Part shown: one piece after another, positions 1-8,688 of the stretch
Layout: each line of letters opens with the position of its first letter
Numbering within the stretch: the stretch's first letter is position 1
NCBI GenBank assembly: GCA_934096735.1
Contig: CAKOMS010000013.1
Coordinates: 1-23,783 of the forward strand
DNA length: 23,783 nucleotides
Direction of reading: 5' to 3'
Source: an uncultured Bacilli bacterium
GTDB lineage: Bacteria > Bacillota_I > Bacilli_A > RF39 > UBA660
The notes under the pieces: model-generated
What the model was told of the DNA's origin: nothing
Database searches by the model: none
What the model saw: only the letters and a program-made list of their open reading frames with translations
Translations under genes and position numbers: made by a program

Positions 1-807
1 ATACAAAGTATTACTTCCCCATGCTCCTGTATATCCTGATGACTTTGCATCATATGCAAGTCCTCCAATTGATTCATCTCTTATTATCTTTACTAAATTT
101 TCTGTTGTTCCTGAAGAATCTACTTTTGTTGGTATTACTCCGATTATTCTCCATAATTCATTATTAAACCATATATAGTTATTTGGGTCTTGTCCTTCAT
201 ATCTAAATCCTGCATCTCCTTCATCTACTATACTTCCTGTTCCTGAGGTTCCTACTGTGGATGCTATTGTACTTAATTTTTTACTTTCATCAAATGTTTT
301 TTTATTATATGTTAATTTACATTCTACTGTTGGATTTGATATATCTCCAAGTTCTAATCTTTGATATTTATCACTCCAGTTACTGTTTGGACAAGTTGAT
401 ACTACACTATAACCAGATGTTAAAGGTACTGTTTCATTTGTAATATTTATTATTAAATCTACTTTAGGTTCAAAGTACAAATAGCAAAATATAGTTTTTT
501 TACTTGTTACAGTTACAAAACTATTGGAATAACTAAGTACATTTTCTACTCTATCGCCATTATTATCATTACATACAGTTAACTCATTATTTAATTTGTA
601 ACTTCCTTTTGGAAAATTACTACTCTCAACATAATTACCTGCATCATCTTGTACATAAATAGCAAACATCTTATCATTTTTATTAGATACATAATTATCT
701 TCTTTAATATTTTTATTTAAATAACTTCTATATGCTAAATAAGTTGTTGAAAAACATATAGTTATCAACAACAAAATTAATAAGTACTTTATTCTTTTTA
801 CACACAT
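1..807 (-). CDS. Surface-anchored or secreted protein, 5' part only (runs off left edge)
   Basis: An uninterrupted frame of 269 codons reads from ATG at 807 to the window edge with no stop, so the C-terminus is missing. A strong GGTGGAGGG ribosome site lies 7 bases upstream. The N-terminus (MCVKRIKYLLILLLITICF) is a basic start plus hydrophobic segment, consistent with a Sec signal or membrane anchor. Residues about 45-110 form a module (MFAIYVQDDAGNYVESSNFP and on, with Cys pairs) that closely matches residues about 40-105 of the protein at 22275-23768. Further on a Trp-rich stretch (YIWFNNELWRIIGV) resembles a module common in large extracellular proteins of uncultured gut Bacillota. I infer a cell-surface protein of the same family as the one at the right edge. 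Ligand and function are unknown. Confidence 0.8.
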   Translation of the reverse strand, partial: MCVKRIKYLLILLLITICFSTTYLAYRSYLNKNIKEDNYVSNKNDKMFAIYVQDDAGNYVESSNFPKGSYKLNNELTVCNDNNGDRVENVLSYSNSFVTVTSKKTIFCYLYFEPKVDLIINITNETVPLTSGYSVVSTCPNSNWSDKYQRLELGDISNPTVECKLTYNKKTFDESKKLSTIASTVGTSGTGSIVDEGDAGFRYEGQDPNNYIWFNNELWRIIGVIPTKVDSSGTTENLVKIIRDESIGGLAYDAKSSGYTGAWGSNTLY

Positions 808-882
808 AATTAGCCCTCCACCTATATGATTACCAAAATATGGTAAAATATACGTATGACCAATAATCACACTACTATAACA

Positions 883-911
883 AGTATATAATTTATAAGT
901 ATGATTGTCAA
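883..911 (-). promoter_or_regulatory. Sigma-70-type promoter of the left-edge surface gene
   Basis: TTGACA (911-906), a 17-base spacer and TATACT (888-883) match the consensus well. The leader of about 70 nt contains the inverted repeat TTACCA/TGGTAA (830-835 and 841-846). The -35 box sits inside a second symmetry, ATTGTC (904-909) / GACAAT (923-928). These could be operator sites, for example for the adjacent HTH protein. Confidence 0.7.
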
Positions 912-977
912 TCACATAACCGGACAATTTTGGCAAAAATTTTCATATAATGCTTAGTAATAAGGTGGATTGATAAT

Positions 978-1208
978 ATGATGGTTAATGTAGAAAAGTA
1001 TGCTCCAAATGACATAATAAGATTTATGAGAGAAGCTACTAACTTAACACAAAAAGAATTTGCCAAATCAATTGGTAAATCAACAGATTGGGTCAGAAAA
1101 AATGAATATGGCATAACAAACTTCTATTTCAAAGATTTAATGAAAATTGCTAAAATTCATGGCTTTAAAATTCAAATAGTTAAAGTTAAAGACAGAGTTG
1201 CATTATAA
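978..1208 (+). CDS. Small XRE/Cro-type helix-turn-helix regulator
   Basis: A 76-residue protein that is almost entirely one HTH_3/XRE domain. LTQKEFAKSIGKSTDWVRKNE (about residues 23-43) has the usual helix 2-turn-helix 3 pattern, and the end (IAKIHGFKIQIVKV) resembles the last helix and strand of small Cro-like proteins. AAGGTGG at 962-968 is the ribosome site; ATG at 978 is chosen, and ATG at 981 is also possible. A -10-like TATAAT lies at 946-951 but no convincing -35 was found. The gene is transcribed away from the left-edge surface gene and shares the intergenic region with it, so it may autoregulate or control that gene; this is inference from position. It is the only recognisable transcription factor gene in the window. 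Confidence 0.8.
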   Translation: MMVNVEKYAPNDIIRFMREATNLTQKEFAKSIGKSTDWVRKNEYGITNFYFKDLMKIAKIHGFKIQIVKVKDRVAL

Positions 1209-1240
1209 AAATTATAGAGAGTGATTTCTCTATAATTTTT
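1207..1240 (+). terminator. Intrinsic terminator after the HTH gene
   Basis: A perfect 14-bp hairpin with arms 1207-1220 (AAAAATTATAGAGA) and 1227-1240 and a 6-base loop begins at the HTH stop codon. The 3' arm itself ends in TTTTT. Confidence 0.75.
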
Positions 1241-1287
1241 ATTTGTCCAAAATGTAAAATAGAACTTATTTTTTATAAATTACAATA

Positions 1288-1325
1288 TAAAAACCTCGTT
1301 TCTCTTATGTCCAAGAAACGGGGTT
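1288..1325 (-). terminator. Terminator of the gltX-cysS-yugP operon
   Basis: A 12-bp stem with one G-U pair: 1292-1303 against 1314-1325. Read on the minus strand it is followed by a short T run. It lies about 37 bases after the yugP stop. Confidence 0.6.
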
Positions 1326-1361
1326 CATATCAATTTTTTAAAAAAACTATCAGTTTCTGTA

Positions 1362-2045
1362 TTAATCATCACTTCTAAAAATAATAATTAATCTTATAAT
1401 TTCAAGAACACTAGTAAGTACTGAAGCAACATAAGTCATCGCTGCACTTTTAAGCATTCTACTTACTCCAGTTGACTCTTCATCTTCTACTATATTTAAA
1501 TTTCTAAGTAATTCTTTACCTCTTTTTGATGCATCAAATTCAACTGGTAATGTTACAATTTGAAAAAGTAAACCTACACTTATAAGAACAATACCTAATA
1601 CAAATACATTAAATAGTTGCGCAATCATACCAATAAGTATAACTATCCAAGAAAATGTAGAAACTAAATTAACTAAAGGAACTAAAAAACTTCTAATTCT
1701 CATAAATACATAACCGTCTTTATCTTGAATAGCATGTCCACATTCATGAGCCGCAACTGAAATAGCTGCTACACTTGTTCCATGAAATATATCTTTAGAT
1801 AATTTAATAACTCTTCTAGTTGGATCATAATGATCAGTTAATTCTCCACTAGTCTCTACTACATAAATATCTTCTAAACCATTACTATCAAGTATCTTTC
1901 TAGCTACTTCAAAACCACTTATACCTTTATTATTTTTAACATTCATATATCTTCTATAATTAATACTTATATTAATTTGAGCTATTAAAGGAATAATAAT
2001 AATTAATAAATATAAAAATATATCTTGATAAAAAACATCATTCAT
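1362..2045 (-). CDS. yugP: YugP-family membrane zinc metallopeptidase
   Basis: A 227-residue protein matching the Zn_peptidase_2 (YugP) family in length and layout. It has an N-terminal membrane segment (about residues 9-28), a cytoplasmic or membrane-associated catalytic part with the metal-binding motif HECGH at residues 100-104, two further hydrophobic segments (about 120-165) and a last one near 205-222. Members are predicted neutral zinc proteases; substrates are not established. The start ATG overlaps the cysS stop by one base (TAATG), so translation is probably coupled, and it is the last gene before the terminator at 1288-1325. Co-occurrence with tRNA synthetases is probably just operon packing. 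Confidence 0.88.
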   Translation of the reverse strand: MNDVFYQDIFLYLLIIIIPLIAQINISINYRRYMNVKNNKGISGFEVARKILDSNGLEDIYVVETSGELTDHYDPTRRVIKLSKDIFHGTSVAAISVAAHECGHAIQDKDGYVFMRIRSFLVPLVNLVSTFSWIVILIGMIAQLFNVFVLGIVLISVGLLFQIVTLPVEFDASKRGKELLRNLNIVEDEESTGVSRMLKSAAMTYVASVLTSVLEIIRLIIIFRSDD

Positions 2046-3430
2046 TATATAACCTCGTACACTGTTCCTTCTCTAGTATCTTTAATTATAATACCCATAT
2101 CTTTTAATTCTTCTCTTATACTATCAGCTTTTTGATAATCTTTATTACTTTTAGCAATATTTCTTTCTTCTATTTTTCTATTAATAAATTCTTCATCTAC
2201 TACTTTATTAACTTCCATACATAAATCAAGAGATAACACTTTATCAAATGATTTAATTAATTCTTTCTTAGTTACATCACTAACATCACTCTTAAGTACT
2301 TCATATAATACAGATATTGCATTAGCAGTATTCATATCATCTTCTAAACATTCAATAAACTTATTATTATATTCTAGAAATACACTCTTATTAACTTCAC
2401 CATCACTATTTAAAGAAAGTACTTTATTCTTAAGTTTCTTATAAGCATTCTCTGCTTGTTCTAAAGATTCATAAGAAAATACTAATTGCTTTCTATAATG
2501 ACTTTGTAAACACATAAATCTATAGCTTAATGGATTAAATCCTTTTTCTTTAAGTACAGATACTGTAAGTGTTCCACCTTTACTTTTACTCATCTTTCCA
2601 GTAGCATCATTTAAATGTTCACCATGCACCCAATAATTACACCATTTATGTCCTAAATAACCCTCTGATTGAGCAATCTCATTAGTATGATGTGGAAATA
2701 TATTATCAACTCCACCACAATGTATATCTAAATATTCTCCTAAATATTTTAAATTAATACCAGTACATTCAATATGCCAACCTGGATAACCTACTCCAAA
2801 AGGACTATCCCATTTTAAATCTTGAGAATCAAACTTACTTTTAGTAAACCAAAGTACAAAATCAGCTTTATTCTTCTTATTTTCATCAACTGATACTGTA
2901 TCTCTTACTCCACCAATTAAATCATTTTCTTCTTGATTAGTAAGAACATAATAATTCTTTAATTTAGAAGTATCAAAATAAATATTACCTCCACTAGAAT
3001 AAGCATAACCAGTATCTAATAACTTACTAATAATTTTTATATATTCAGCTATATTTTCAGTAGCGGGACTTACTATTTCTGGTTTCTTAATATTTAAATC
3101 TTTAAAATCTTCAAAAAATTTATCTGTATAAAATTTAGCAATTTCTAAAACAGTCTTATGTGCTTCTTTAGCACTTTTAACCATCTTATCATCACCAGTA
3201 TCTGCATCACTAGATAAATGTCCAACATCAGTAATATTCATACATCGTACTACATTAAATCCTAAATATCTAAGTGTTTTTTCTAAAACATCTTCCATTA
3301 TATAAGTTCTCAAATTACCAATATGAGCATAATGATACACAGTAGGTCCACAAGTATACATAGTAACCTTTTCTTTATTCCAAGGAACAAATTCTTCAAT
3401 CTTACGACTTAATGTATTATAAAGTTGCAT
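2045..3430 (-). CDS. cysS: Cysteinyl-tRNA synthetase
   Basis: A full-length class I synthetase (461 residues) that charges tRNA-Cys in the cytoplasm. The signature HIGH appears as HIGN (residues 36-39) and KMSKS is intact at 279-283. The four expected zinc ligands are visible: C27, C222, H247 and E251, with the same 25- and 4-residue spacing as in the E. coli enzyme. The start is set by AGGAGG 5-6 bases upstream of ATG. It follows gltX by about 10 bases and overlaps yugP by one base, indicating a three-gene operon. No T-box leader (no antiterminator-like GGGTGGNACC) is visible ahead of the operon. Confidence 0.97.
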   Translation of the reverse strand: MQLYNTLSRKIEEFVPWNKEKVTMYTCGPTVYHYAHIGNLRTYIMEDVLEKTLRYLGFNVVRCMNITDVGHLSSDADTGDDKMVKSAKEAHKTVLEIAKFYTDKFFEDFKDLNIKKPEIVSPATENIAEYIKIISKLLDTGYAYSSGGNIYFDTSKLKNYYVLTNQEENDLIGGVRDTVSVDENKKNKADFVLWFTKSKFDSQDLKWDSPFGVGYPGWHIECTGINLKYLGEYLDIHCGGVDNIFPHHTNEIAQSEGYLGHKWCNYWVHGEHLNDATGKMSKSKGGTLTVSVLKEKGFNPLSYRFMCLQSHYRKQLVFSYESLEQAENAYKKLKNKVLSLNSDGEVNKSVFLEYNNKFIECLEDDMNTANAISVLYEVLKSDVSDVTKKELIKSFDKVLSLDLCMEVNKVVDEEFINRKIEERNIAKSNKDYQKADSIREELKDMGIIIKDTREGTVYEVI

Positions 3431-3440
3431 AAATATCCTC

Positions 3441-4859
3441 CTAACTTAATCTATCTATAACTTTATCTTTTCCAATTAAATATATTTCATCTGGTAACTC
3501 AGGACCATGTTCTACACCACTAATCTTTATTCTAACAGGCATATACAATAATTTTCCTTTAACACCAGTTTTTTCTTTAACAATATTAATAACTTCAGCA
3601 ATATTTTCTATATTCCATTCACTTAAATTATTAAGTTCATTTTTATAACTTAAAAGTACTTCTTTAATAACTGGATCACTTTCTAAAAATTCTTCATTTT
3701 CTTTACTAATATTAAATTCATCATTAAAGAAAATGCTAACAATTTCATTAATCTCACTACCATAAGATAAATGATCTTTATAAATTAAAAGTAATCTATT
3801 AATCCATTCTTCACTCTTATCACTAACGTCATACTTTAAATAAGGTCTAATAAATTTTAAATAATCTTCATCACTTAACATATTAATATATTTATGATTA
3901 AACCATCTAAGTTTCTTAATATCATAAGTAGAAGGACTCTTACTAATTCTATTAACACTAAAACTCTTAATTAATTCATCCATAGTAAATACTTCTTTAT
4001 TCTCTTCTGGACTCCATCCAAGTAATACTAAATAATTAACTATCGCCTCAGGTAAATATCCTTCATTATATAAATCCATAAATGATGCATCACCATTTCT
4101 CTTAGATAATTTATTACCATCTTCTCCTAAAACCATTGGTACATGTATATAATTTGGAGTATCCCATCCAAATGCTTCATATAACAAATTATACTTAGGA
4201 GTTTGAGATAAATATTCATTACCTCTAATAACATGTGTAATACCCATTAAATGATCATCAATAACATTAGCAAAATTATAAGTTGGATAACCATCACTTT
4301 TAAGTAGTATTTGATCTTCTAAAACCTTATTTAAAACTCTAACATCACCATAAACTAAATCTTTAACAACACTAACACCCTCTTTAGGCATAAGTTGTCT
4401 TATAACGTATGGTTCATTATTTTTAAGTTTTTCATCTATTTCTTCTTTAGAAAGTTTAGAACATCTTCCATCATACATAAAAGGTACTTTTCTTTCATCA
4501 GCTAACTTTCTCATTTCTTCCAGTTCATCTTCTTTGCAGAAGCAATAATAAGCTTTACCCATATTAACTAATTCTAATGCATACTTTTTATATATATCTA
4601 ATCTCTCACTTTGAATATATGGCCCAACACTTCCTTCATTATTTGGCCCTTCAGAAATATCAATATTACATAACTTAAGTGTATCATATATAAAATCTAT
4701 CGCTCCATCAACTTTTCTTTGTTGATCAGTATCTTCAATTCTTAATATAAAATCTCCACCATCACGTTTACTAACTAAATATTCAAATATAGCAGTTCTT
4801 AAATTACCTATATGCATAAATCCAGTCGGAGATGGTGCAAATCTAGTTCTTGTTTTCAT
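3441..4859 (-). CDS. gltX: Glutamyl-tRNA synthetase
   Basis: A class I synthetase of 472 residues. The ATP-site motif is HIGN at residues 16-19 within FAPSPTGFMHIGN, and KLSKR is at 250-254. A CxC pair (C106, C108) and a later Cys (C133) match the zinc element of bacterial GluRS, and the C-terminal anticodon-binding region is present. It charges tRNA-Glu; whether it also misacylates tRNA-Gln for an amidotransferase pathway cannot be decided here, since no glnS or gatCAB lies in the window. It is the first gene of the gltX-cysS-yugP operon, with GGAAG before the ATG. Confidence 0.97.
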   Translation of the reverse strand: MKTRTRFAPSPTGFMHIGNLRTAIFEYLVSKRDGGDFILRIEDTDQQRKVDGAIDFIYDTLKLCNIDISEGPNNEGSVGPYIQSERLDIYKKYALELVNMGKAYYCFCKEDELEEMRKLADERKVPFMYDGRCSKLSKEEIDEKLKNNEPYVIRQLMPKEGVSVVKDLVYGDVRVLNKVLEDQILLKSDGYPTYNFANVIDDHLMGITHVIRGNEYLSQTPKYNLLYEAFGWDTPNYIHVPMVLGEDGNKLSKRNGDASFMDLYNEGYLPEAIVNYLVLLGWSPEENKEVFTMDELIKSFSVNRISKSPSTYDIKKLRWFNHKYINMLSDEDYLKFIRPYLKYDVSDKSEEWINRLLLIYKDHLSYGSEINEIVSIFFNDEFNISKENEEFLESDPVIKEVLLSYKNELNNLSEWNIENIAEVINIVKEKTGVKGKLLYMPVRIKISGVEHGPELPDEIYLIGKDKVIDRLS

Positions 4860-4933
4860 AAACTCACTTCCTACACATTATTTTACCATACATATAGTGA
4901 ATTTTTAACAAGAATTTTGTTATAATTTAGTGA

Positions 4934-4964
4934 AAAACAAAAAAACTAAGAAAAATATTCTTAG
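4934..4964 (-). terminator. Terminator of the methyltransferase-pseudouridine synthase-tex operon
   Basis: Stem CTAAGAA (4946-4952) / TTCTTAG (4958-4964) starts directly after the tex stop codon. Read on the minus strand it is followed by a long T run (4945 down to about 4934). Confidence 0.8.
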
Positions 4965-4965
4965 C

Positions 4966-7113
4966 TTAAAGTGGCAAAATAGACAAAGATACTTTACCTT
5001 TTTCTTTATTAATATCACATACATAAACATCAACAATATCTCCAACACTAAGTACTTCACTTGGATGTTTAATAAATTTATCAGTTATCCTTGAAATATG
5101 TACAAGTCCATCATTCTTAATACCAATATCTACAAAAGCCCCAAAAGGAACTACATTTCTAACAGTTCCTTGAAGTTTCATTCCAACTTTTAAATCTTCT
5201 AAATGGAAAACATCTTTTTTAAGAAGTGGTTTTTCTAAAATATCTCTAGGATCTCTATTAGGTTTATCCAAAGCATCAATAATATCTTTTAATGTATACC
5301 TATCTATATTTAATTCTTTACTTACTAAAGATATATCTAAACTTTTTAACTTTTCTCTAAGTGCATCACTACCAACATCATTTAAATTCATATCAACATA
5401 CTTAAGTAAATTAATAACATCTTTATAATTATCAGGATGCACTGGAGTAATATCTAATATATTACTACCATTCAATACTCTTAAAAACCCAATAGATTGT
5501 TCATATACTTTATCACTAAGTATCTTATTATCTTTAAGTTCTTCTCTAGAACTAATACCTCCAACACTTTCTCTATAATTAATTAATTTAGTTATAGAAC
5601 TCTTAGATAGACCAGAAATATATTTAAGGATAGTTTGAGAAGCAGTATTAACATTAACTCCAACTTGATTTACTATCTTACTTACTGTAAAACTTAAACT
5701 TTCATGTAACTTTTTAGGTTGTACATCATGTTGATATAATCCAACCCCAATACTTTCAGGCTCAATCTTAACAAGTTCAGAAAGTGGATCAATTAATCTC
5801 CTACCAATAGATATGGCACTTCTTTCTTCAACATGTAACTCTGGAAATTCTGCAATTGCTAAAGGACTTGCAGAATATACAGAAGCACCAGCTTCATTAA
5901 CAATTATATATTCAACTTTTCTATCTGCAGATTTAATAACATCACTAATAAATTCTTCACTTTCTCTTGAAGCAGTACCATTACCTATTGCAATAATATC
6001 TATATTATATTTATTAATTAAATCAAGGACAATTTTTTTACTCTTTTCATACTCACACTTAGGTTCATGTGGATAAATAACAGAAATATTTAAAGGTTTT
6101 AATGTTTTATCAATAACAGCAAGTTTACAACCTGTTCTATAAGCTGGATCAAATCCAAGAACAACTTTCTCTTTCATTGGTACTTGTAACAATAATTTTT
6201 CTAAATTATCACTAAAATTAACTATTGCATTATCCTCTGCTACATCCTTAAGTTCACTTCTAACTTCTCTTTCTATTGAAGGCCCAATTAATCTTTTATA
6301 ACTATCTTCTATAGCACTTATAATAATACTATTAACTTCACTATTACTACTCTTTATAATTTTACTCTTCAAAAATTCTAATATTTTACTTGTATCAACT
6401 TCTATTGAAACATTTAAAACATCTTCTTTTTCTCCTCTATTAATAGCAAGCACTCTATATGAAGGAATACTTCTAACTAATTCTTTAAAATCATAATACA
6501 TTTCATATACTTTTTCTTCATCATTACTTTTACTTTTTTTCTTAGAAGTTAAATATCCATTCATATATGTCATATATCTAATTTGTTTTCTATAATATGC
6601 ATTATCACTAATCCATTCTGCAATAATATATTTAGCACCCATAATTGCATCTTCAACACTAGTAACATTTTCATTTAAAAATTTCTTACATACACTATCT
6701 ATATTTCCATCAAAATTACTACTCATAATAATTTTTGCTAAACCTTCAAGTCCATTATTAATTGCAGTAGTAGCTTTAGTCTTTTTCTTTTCTTTAAAAG
6801 GTCTATAAATATCTTCAACTTCAACAAGTTTACTAGAATCCATTATTTTATTTTGTATATCTTCTGTTAATAATCCTTTTTCAGAAATAAGTCTTATTAT
6901 TTCTTCTTTTCTCTTACCTAAATTAACTTGATAACTATATTCAACCTCTATATCTCTAATCTGAGTTTCAGTTAATCCACCCGTTGCTTCTTTTCTATAT
7001 CTTGCAATAAAAGGTATTGTATTACCACTTTCTAATAATTTTAAAGTATTATTAATACTACCTACACTAATATTTAACTTATCACTAAGTTCTTTAATAA
7101 CTACATCATTCAT
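4966..7113 (-). CDS. tex: Tex-family RNA-binding transcription accessory protein
   Basis: A 715-residue protein of the Tex (YqgF-HhH-S1) family, close to the usual length. It has an N-terminal helical Tex region with the family signature IPFIARYRKEATGGL (about 33-47), a YqgF/RNase H-like domain beginning with GFDPAYRTGCK (320-330), helix-hairpin-helix repeats (about 500-570) and a C-terminal S1 RNA-binding domain (about 643-715, GMKLQGTVRNVVPFGAFVDIG). The family binds nucleic acid and affects transcription or RNA metabolism; no catalytic activity is implied. It starts 2 bases after the stop of the pseudouridine synthase gene, with its ribosome site GAGGAAG inside that gene's end. It is the last gene of a three-gene RNA-modification operon. 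Confidence 0.95.
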   Translation of the reverse strand: MNDVVIKELSDKLNISVGSINNTLKLLESGNTIPFIARYRKEATGGLTETQIRDIEVEYSYQVNLGKRKEEIIRLISEKGLLTEDIQNKIMDSSKLVEVEDIYRPFKEKKKTKATTAINNGLEGLAKIIMSSNFDGNIDSVCKKFLNENVTSVEDAIMGAKYIIAEWISDNAYYRKQIRYMTYMNGYLTSKKKSKSNDEEKVYEMYYDFKELVRSIPSYRVLAINRGEKEDVLNVSIEVDTSKILEFLKSKIIKSSNSEVNSIIISAIEDSYKRLIGPSIEREVRSELKDVAEDNAIVNFSDNLEKLLLQVPMKEKVVLGFDPAYRTGCKLAVIDKTLKPLNISVIYPHEPKCEYEKSKKIVLDLINKYNIDIIAIGNGTASRESEEFISDVIKSADRKVEYIIVNEAGASVYSASPLAIAEFPELHVEERSAISIGRRLIDPLSELVKIEPESIGVGLYQHDVQPKKLHESLSFTVSKIVNQVGVNVNTASQTILKYISGLSKSSITKLINYRESVGGISSREELKDNKILSDKVYEQSIGFLRVLNGSNILDITPVHPDNYKDVINLLKYVDMNLNDVGSDALREKLKSLDISLVSKELNIDRYTLKDIIDALDKPNRDPRDILEKPLLKKDVFHLEDLKVGMKLQGTVRNVVPFGAFVDIGIKNDGLVHISRITDKFIKHPSEVLSVGDIVDVYVCDINKEKGKVSLSILPL

Positions 7114-7115
7114 AA

Positions 7116-7772
7116 TTAATCTTCCTCTTTATAATTAAATAAATCCCAAACTCCCCCATTTGGATATAACTTAAAATCCATTATTTCATCTTTAACCGGA
7201 TGTTTAAATCTCAAATGATATGCAAAAAGTGCTATTTGTTTTTTATCTTGCATTCCATATAATTGATCTCCATATAAAGGAAACCCTCTACTAGAAAACT
7301 GTAATCTAATTTGATGAAATCTTCCAGTAATTAAATGAACTTTAACTAAATTAAGATCACCTTTTTTATCAATTACTTCATACTTAAGTAAACTATCCTT
7401 ACCTTCACTACTAATAACTGCTTTCTTATCAACCTTTAATATTTTATCTTTAAATTCTCCATTATTACATAAATTACCATAACATACAAGTAAATACTCT
7501 TTTAAAAATATACGCTCTTGTATCATTTTAGAAAGTCTACTAGCAGATTTACTAGTTTTAGCATAAACCATAATACCTCCAACTGGTCTATCTAATCTAT
7601 GAACTAGTCCTACATAAACATTACCTGGTTTATTATATTTATCTTTAATATATTCTTTAATCATACTAAGTAAATCTTTATCACCAGTTATATCACCCTG
7701 ACAAAGTACATTAGGTTTCTTTAAAACTACTATAATATGATTATCTTCATATAAGATATCAAACTTATTCAT
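7116..7772 (-). CDS. RluA-type 23S rRNA/tRNA pseudouridine synthase
   Basis: A 218-residue protein of the RluA/RsuA-type pseudouridine synthase fold, without an N-terminal S4 domain. The catalytic motif HRLDR is at residues 58-62, with D61 as the expected nucleophile; downstream are KEYL and GRFHQIRLQ, both typical of the family. The modified uridine cannot be told from sequence. The reading frame is open from 7796, but ATG at 7772 is preferred because it has GGAAG at the right distance and begins the conserved FDILYEDNHIIVV strand. It overlaps the stop of the methyltransferase gene by 8 bases (ATGAATAA), implying translational coupling. Confidence 0.9.
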   Translation of the reverse strand: MNKFDILYEDNHIIVVLKKPNVLCQGDITGDKDLLSMIKEYIKDKYNKPGNVYVGLVHRLDRPVGGIMVYAKTSKSASRLSKMIQERIFLKEYLLVCYGNLCNNGEFKDKILKVDKKAVISSEGKDSLLKYEVIDKKGDLNLVKVHLITGRFHQIRLQFSSRGFPLYGDQLYGMQDKKQIALFAYHLRFKHPVKDEIMDFKLYPNGGVWDLFNYKEED

Positions 7773-8616
7773 TTTCACATCTTCCAGTAATACCACAAGA
7801 TAAATATAATGAACTATTTTCTATTGGCAAACATAAATCATCTACAATAATTTTTTTATTTTGAAAATTTAGTTTTAATATATTTTCTAAACTAACAATA
7901 GGTAAATTTATCGAATAAGTATTAACTATAAAAAATATAAAATTATCACTAAGTATTTCTTTACATAATTTAATTAAATCTTCTAAATCAGTATCAATAG
8001 ACCAAACTTCTCCATTCGCACCTCTTCCATAACTAGGTGGATCCATTATTATCCCATCATACTTGTTTCCTCTTCTAATTTCTCTTTTAACAAACTTTAC
8101 TACATCATCTACTAAGTATCTAACTTGTTTATCTTCTAAATGATTTAATTTAACATTTTCTTTAGCCCAATCAGTCATACCCTTAGATGAATCAACTTGT
8201 ACCACAGATGCCCCAGCAGACAAACATGCCACAGTAGCAGCTCCCGTATAAGAAAATAAATTAAGTATTTTAACTTGTCTTTTTGAAGATTTAATTTTTT
8301 CTATTTCATAATCCCAATTAGTAGCTTGTTCAGGAAAAAGTCCAGTATGTTTAAAACCCATTTCTTTTACTAAAAACTTTAGATTTTTATAACTTACTAC
8401 CCAACTATCTTTAGTATTTAATATATTTTCCCAATAACCTCCACCAGTATTACTTCTATGATATTTAGCACTAATTTTATATTCACTAAAATCTCCCATA
8501 TCCCAAGTAACTACTGGATCAGGCCTAAGTAATAAAGTACCATTCCAATCCTCTAATTTTTCACCTTTACTAGCTTTCAATATTTTATAATCTTTCCACT
8601 CGCTACTAACTAACAT
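7765..8616 (-). CDS. Class I SAM-dependent methyltransferase (RlmI/RlmK-like, COG1092 type)
   Basis: A protein of 283 residues that methylates a nucleic acid, most likely rRNA, using S-adenosylmethionine. The SAM-binding motif I is LNLFSYTGAATVACLSAGA, motif II is VVQVDSSKGMTDWAKEN, and motif IV is DPPSYGRG, as in rRNA/tRNA base methyltransferases of PF10672/COG1092. The N-terminal PUA domain of full RlmI is absent; instead there is a short beta-rich N-terminus. ATG at 8616 is preferred to the GTG at 8628 because it has GGGTGAT just upstream, the same arrangement as several other genes here. It heads the operon with the pseudouridine synthase and tex. The exact target base is unknown. Confidence 0.85.
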   Translation of the reverse strand: MLVSSEWKDYKILKASKGEKLEDWNGTLLLRPDPVVTWDMGDFSEYKISAKYHRSNTGGGYWENILNTKDSWVVSYKNLKFLVKEMGFKHTGLFPEQATNWDYEIEKIKSSKRQVKILNLFSYTGAATVACLSAGASVVQVDSSKGMTDWAKENVKLNHLEDKQVRYLVDDVVKFVKREIRRGNKYDGIIMDPPSYGRGANGEVWSIDTDLEDLIKLCKEILSDNFIFFIVNTYSINLPIVSLENILKLNFQNKKIIVDDLCLPIENSSLYLSCGITGRCENE

Positions 8617-8634
8617 TTTATCACCCACTACATA

Positions 8635-8640
8635 ATTATA
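8635..8640 (-). promoter_or_regulatory. Candidate -10 box for the methyltransferase operon
   Basis: TATAAT lies about 20 bases before the ATG at 8616 and just after the trxB terminator. No good -35 is visible, so only the -10 is claimed. Confidence 0.4.
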
Positions 8641-8650
8641 TAAAAAATTT

Positions 8651-8688
8651 ACTAAAATAAAAAGATAGTATTTTTAATTAACTATCTT
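8651..8688 (-). terminator. Terminator of lgt-trxB overlapping the trxB stop
   Basis: Stem 8681-8688 (ACTATCTT) against 8662-8669 (AAGATAGT) contains the trxB stop codon in its loop. On the minus strand it is followed by TTTATTTT. Confidence 0.75.

Noticed and set aside
908..1114. Minus-strand open frame of 68 codons over the HTH gene
   Set aside because: Antisense shadow of the HTH gene; the plus-strand product has a clear domain and ribosome site.
1296..1325. Partial resemblance of TCCAAGAAACGGGG near 1311 to the poly-G element
   Set aside because: Only the word CCAAGAA and a short G run match; it belongs to a terminator hairpin.
4860..4965. T-box or other amino-acid-sensing leader ahead of gltX-cysS
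   Set aside because: The region of about 100 bases contains only the tex terminator and AT-rich sequence; no specifier stem or T-box consensus is visible.
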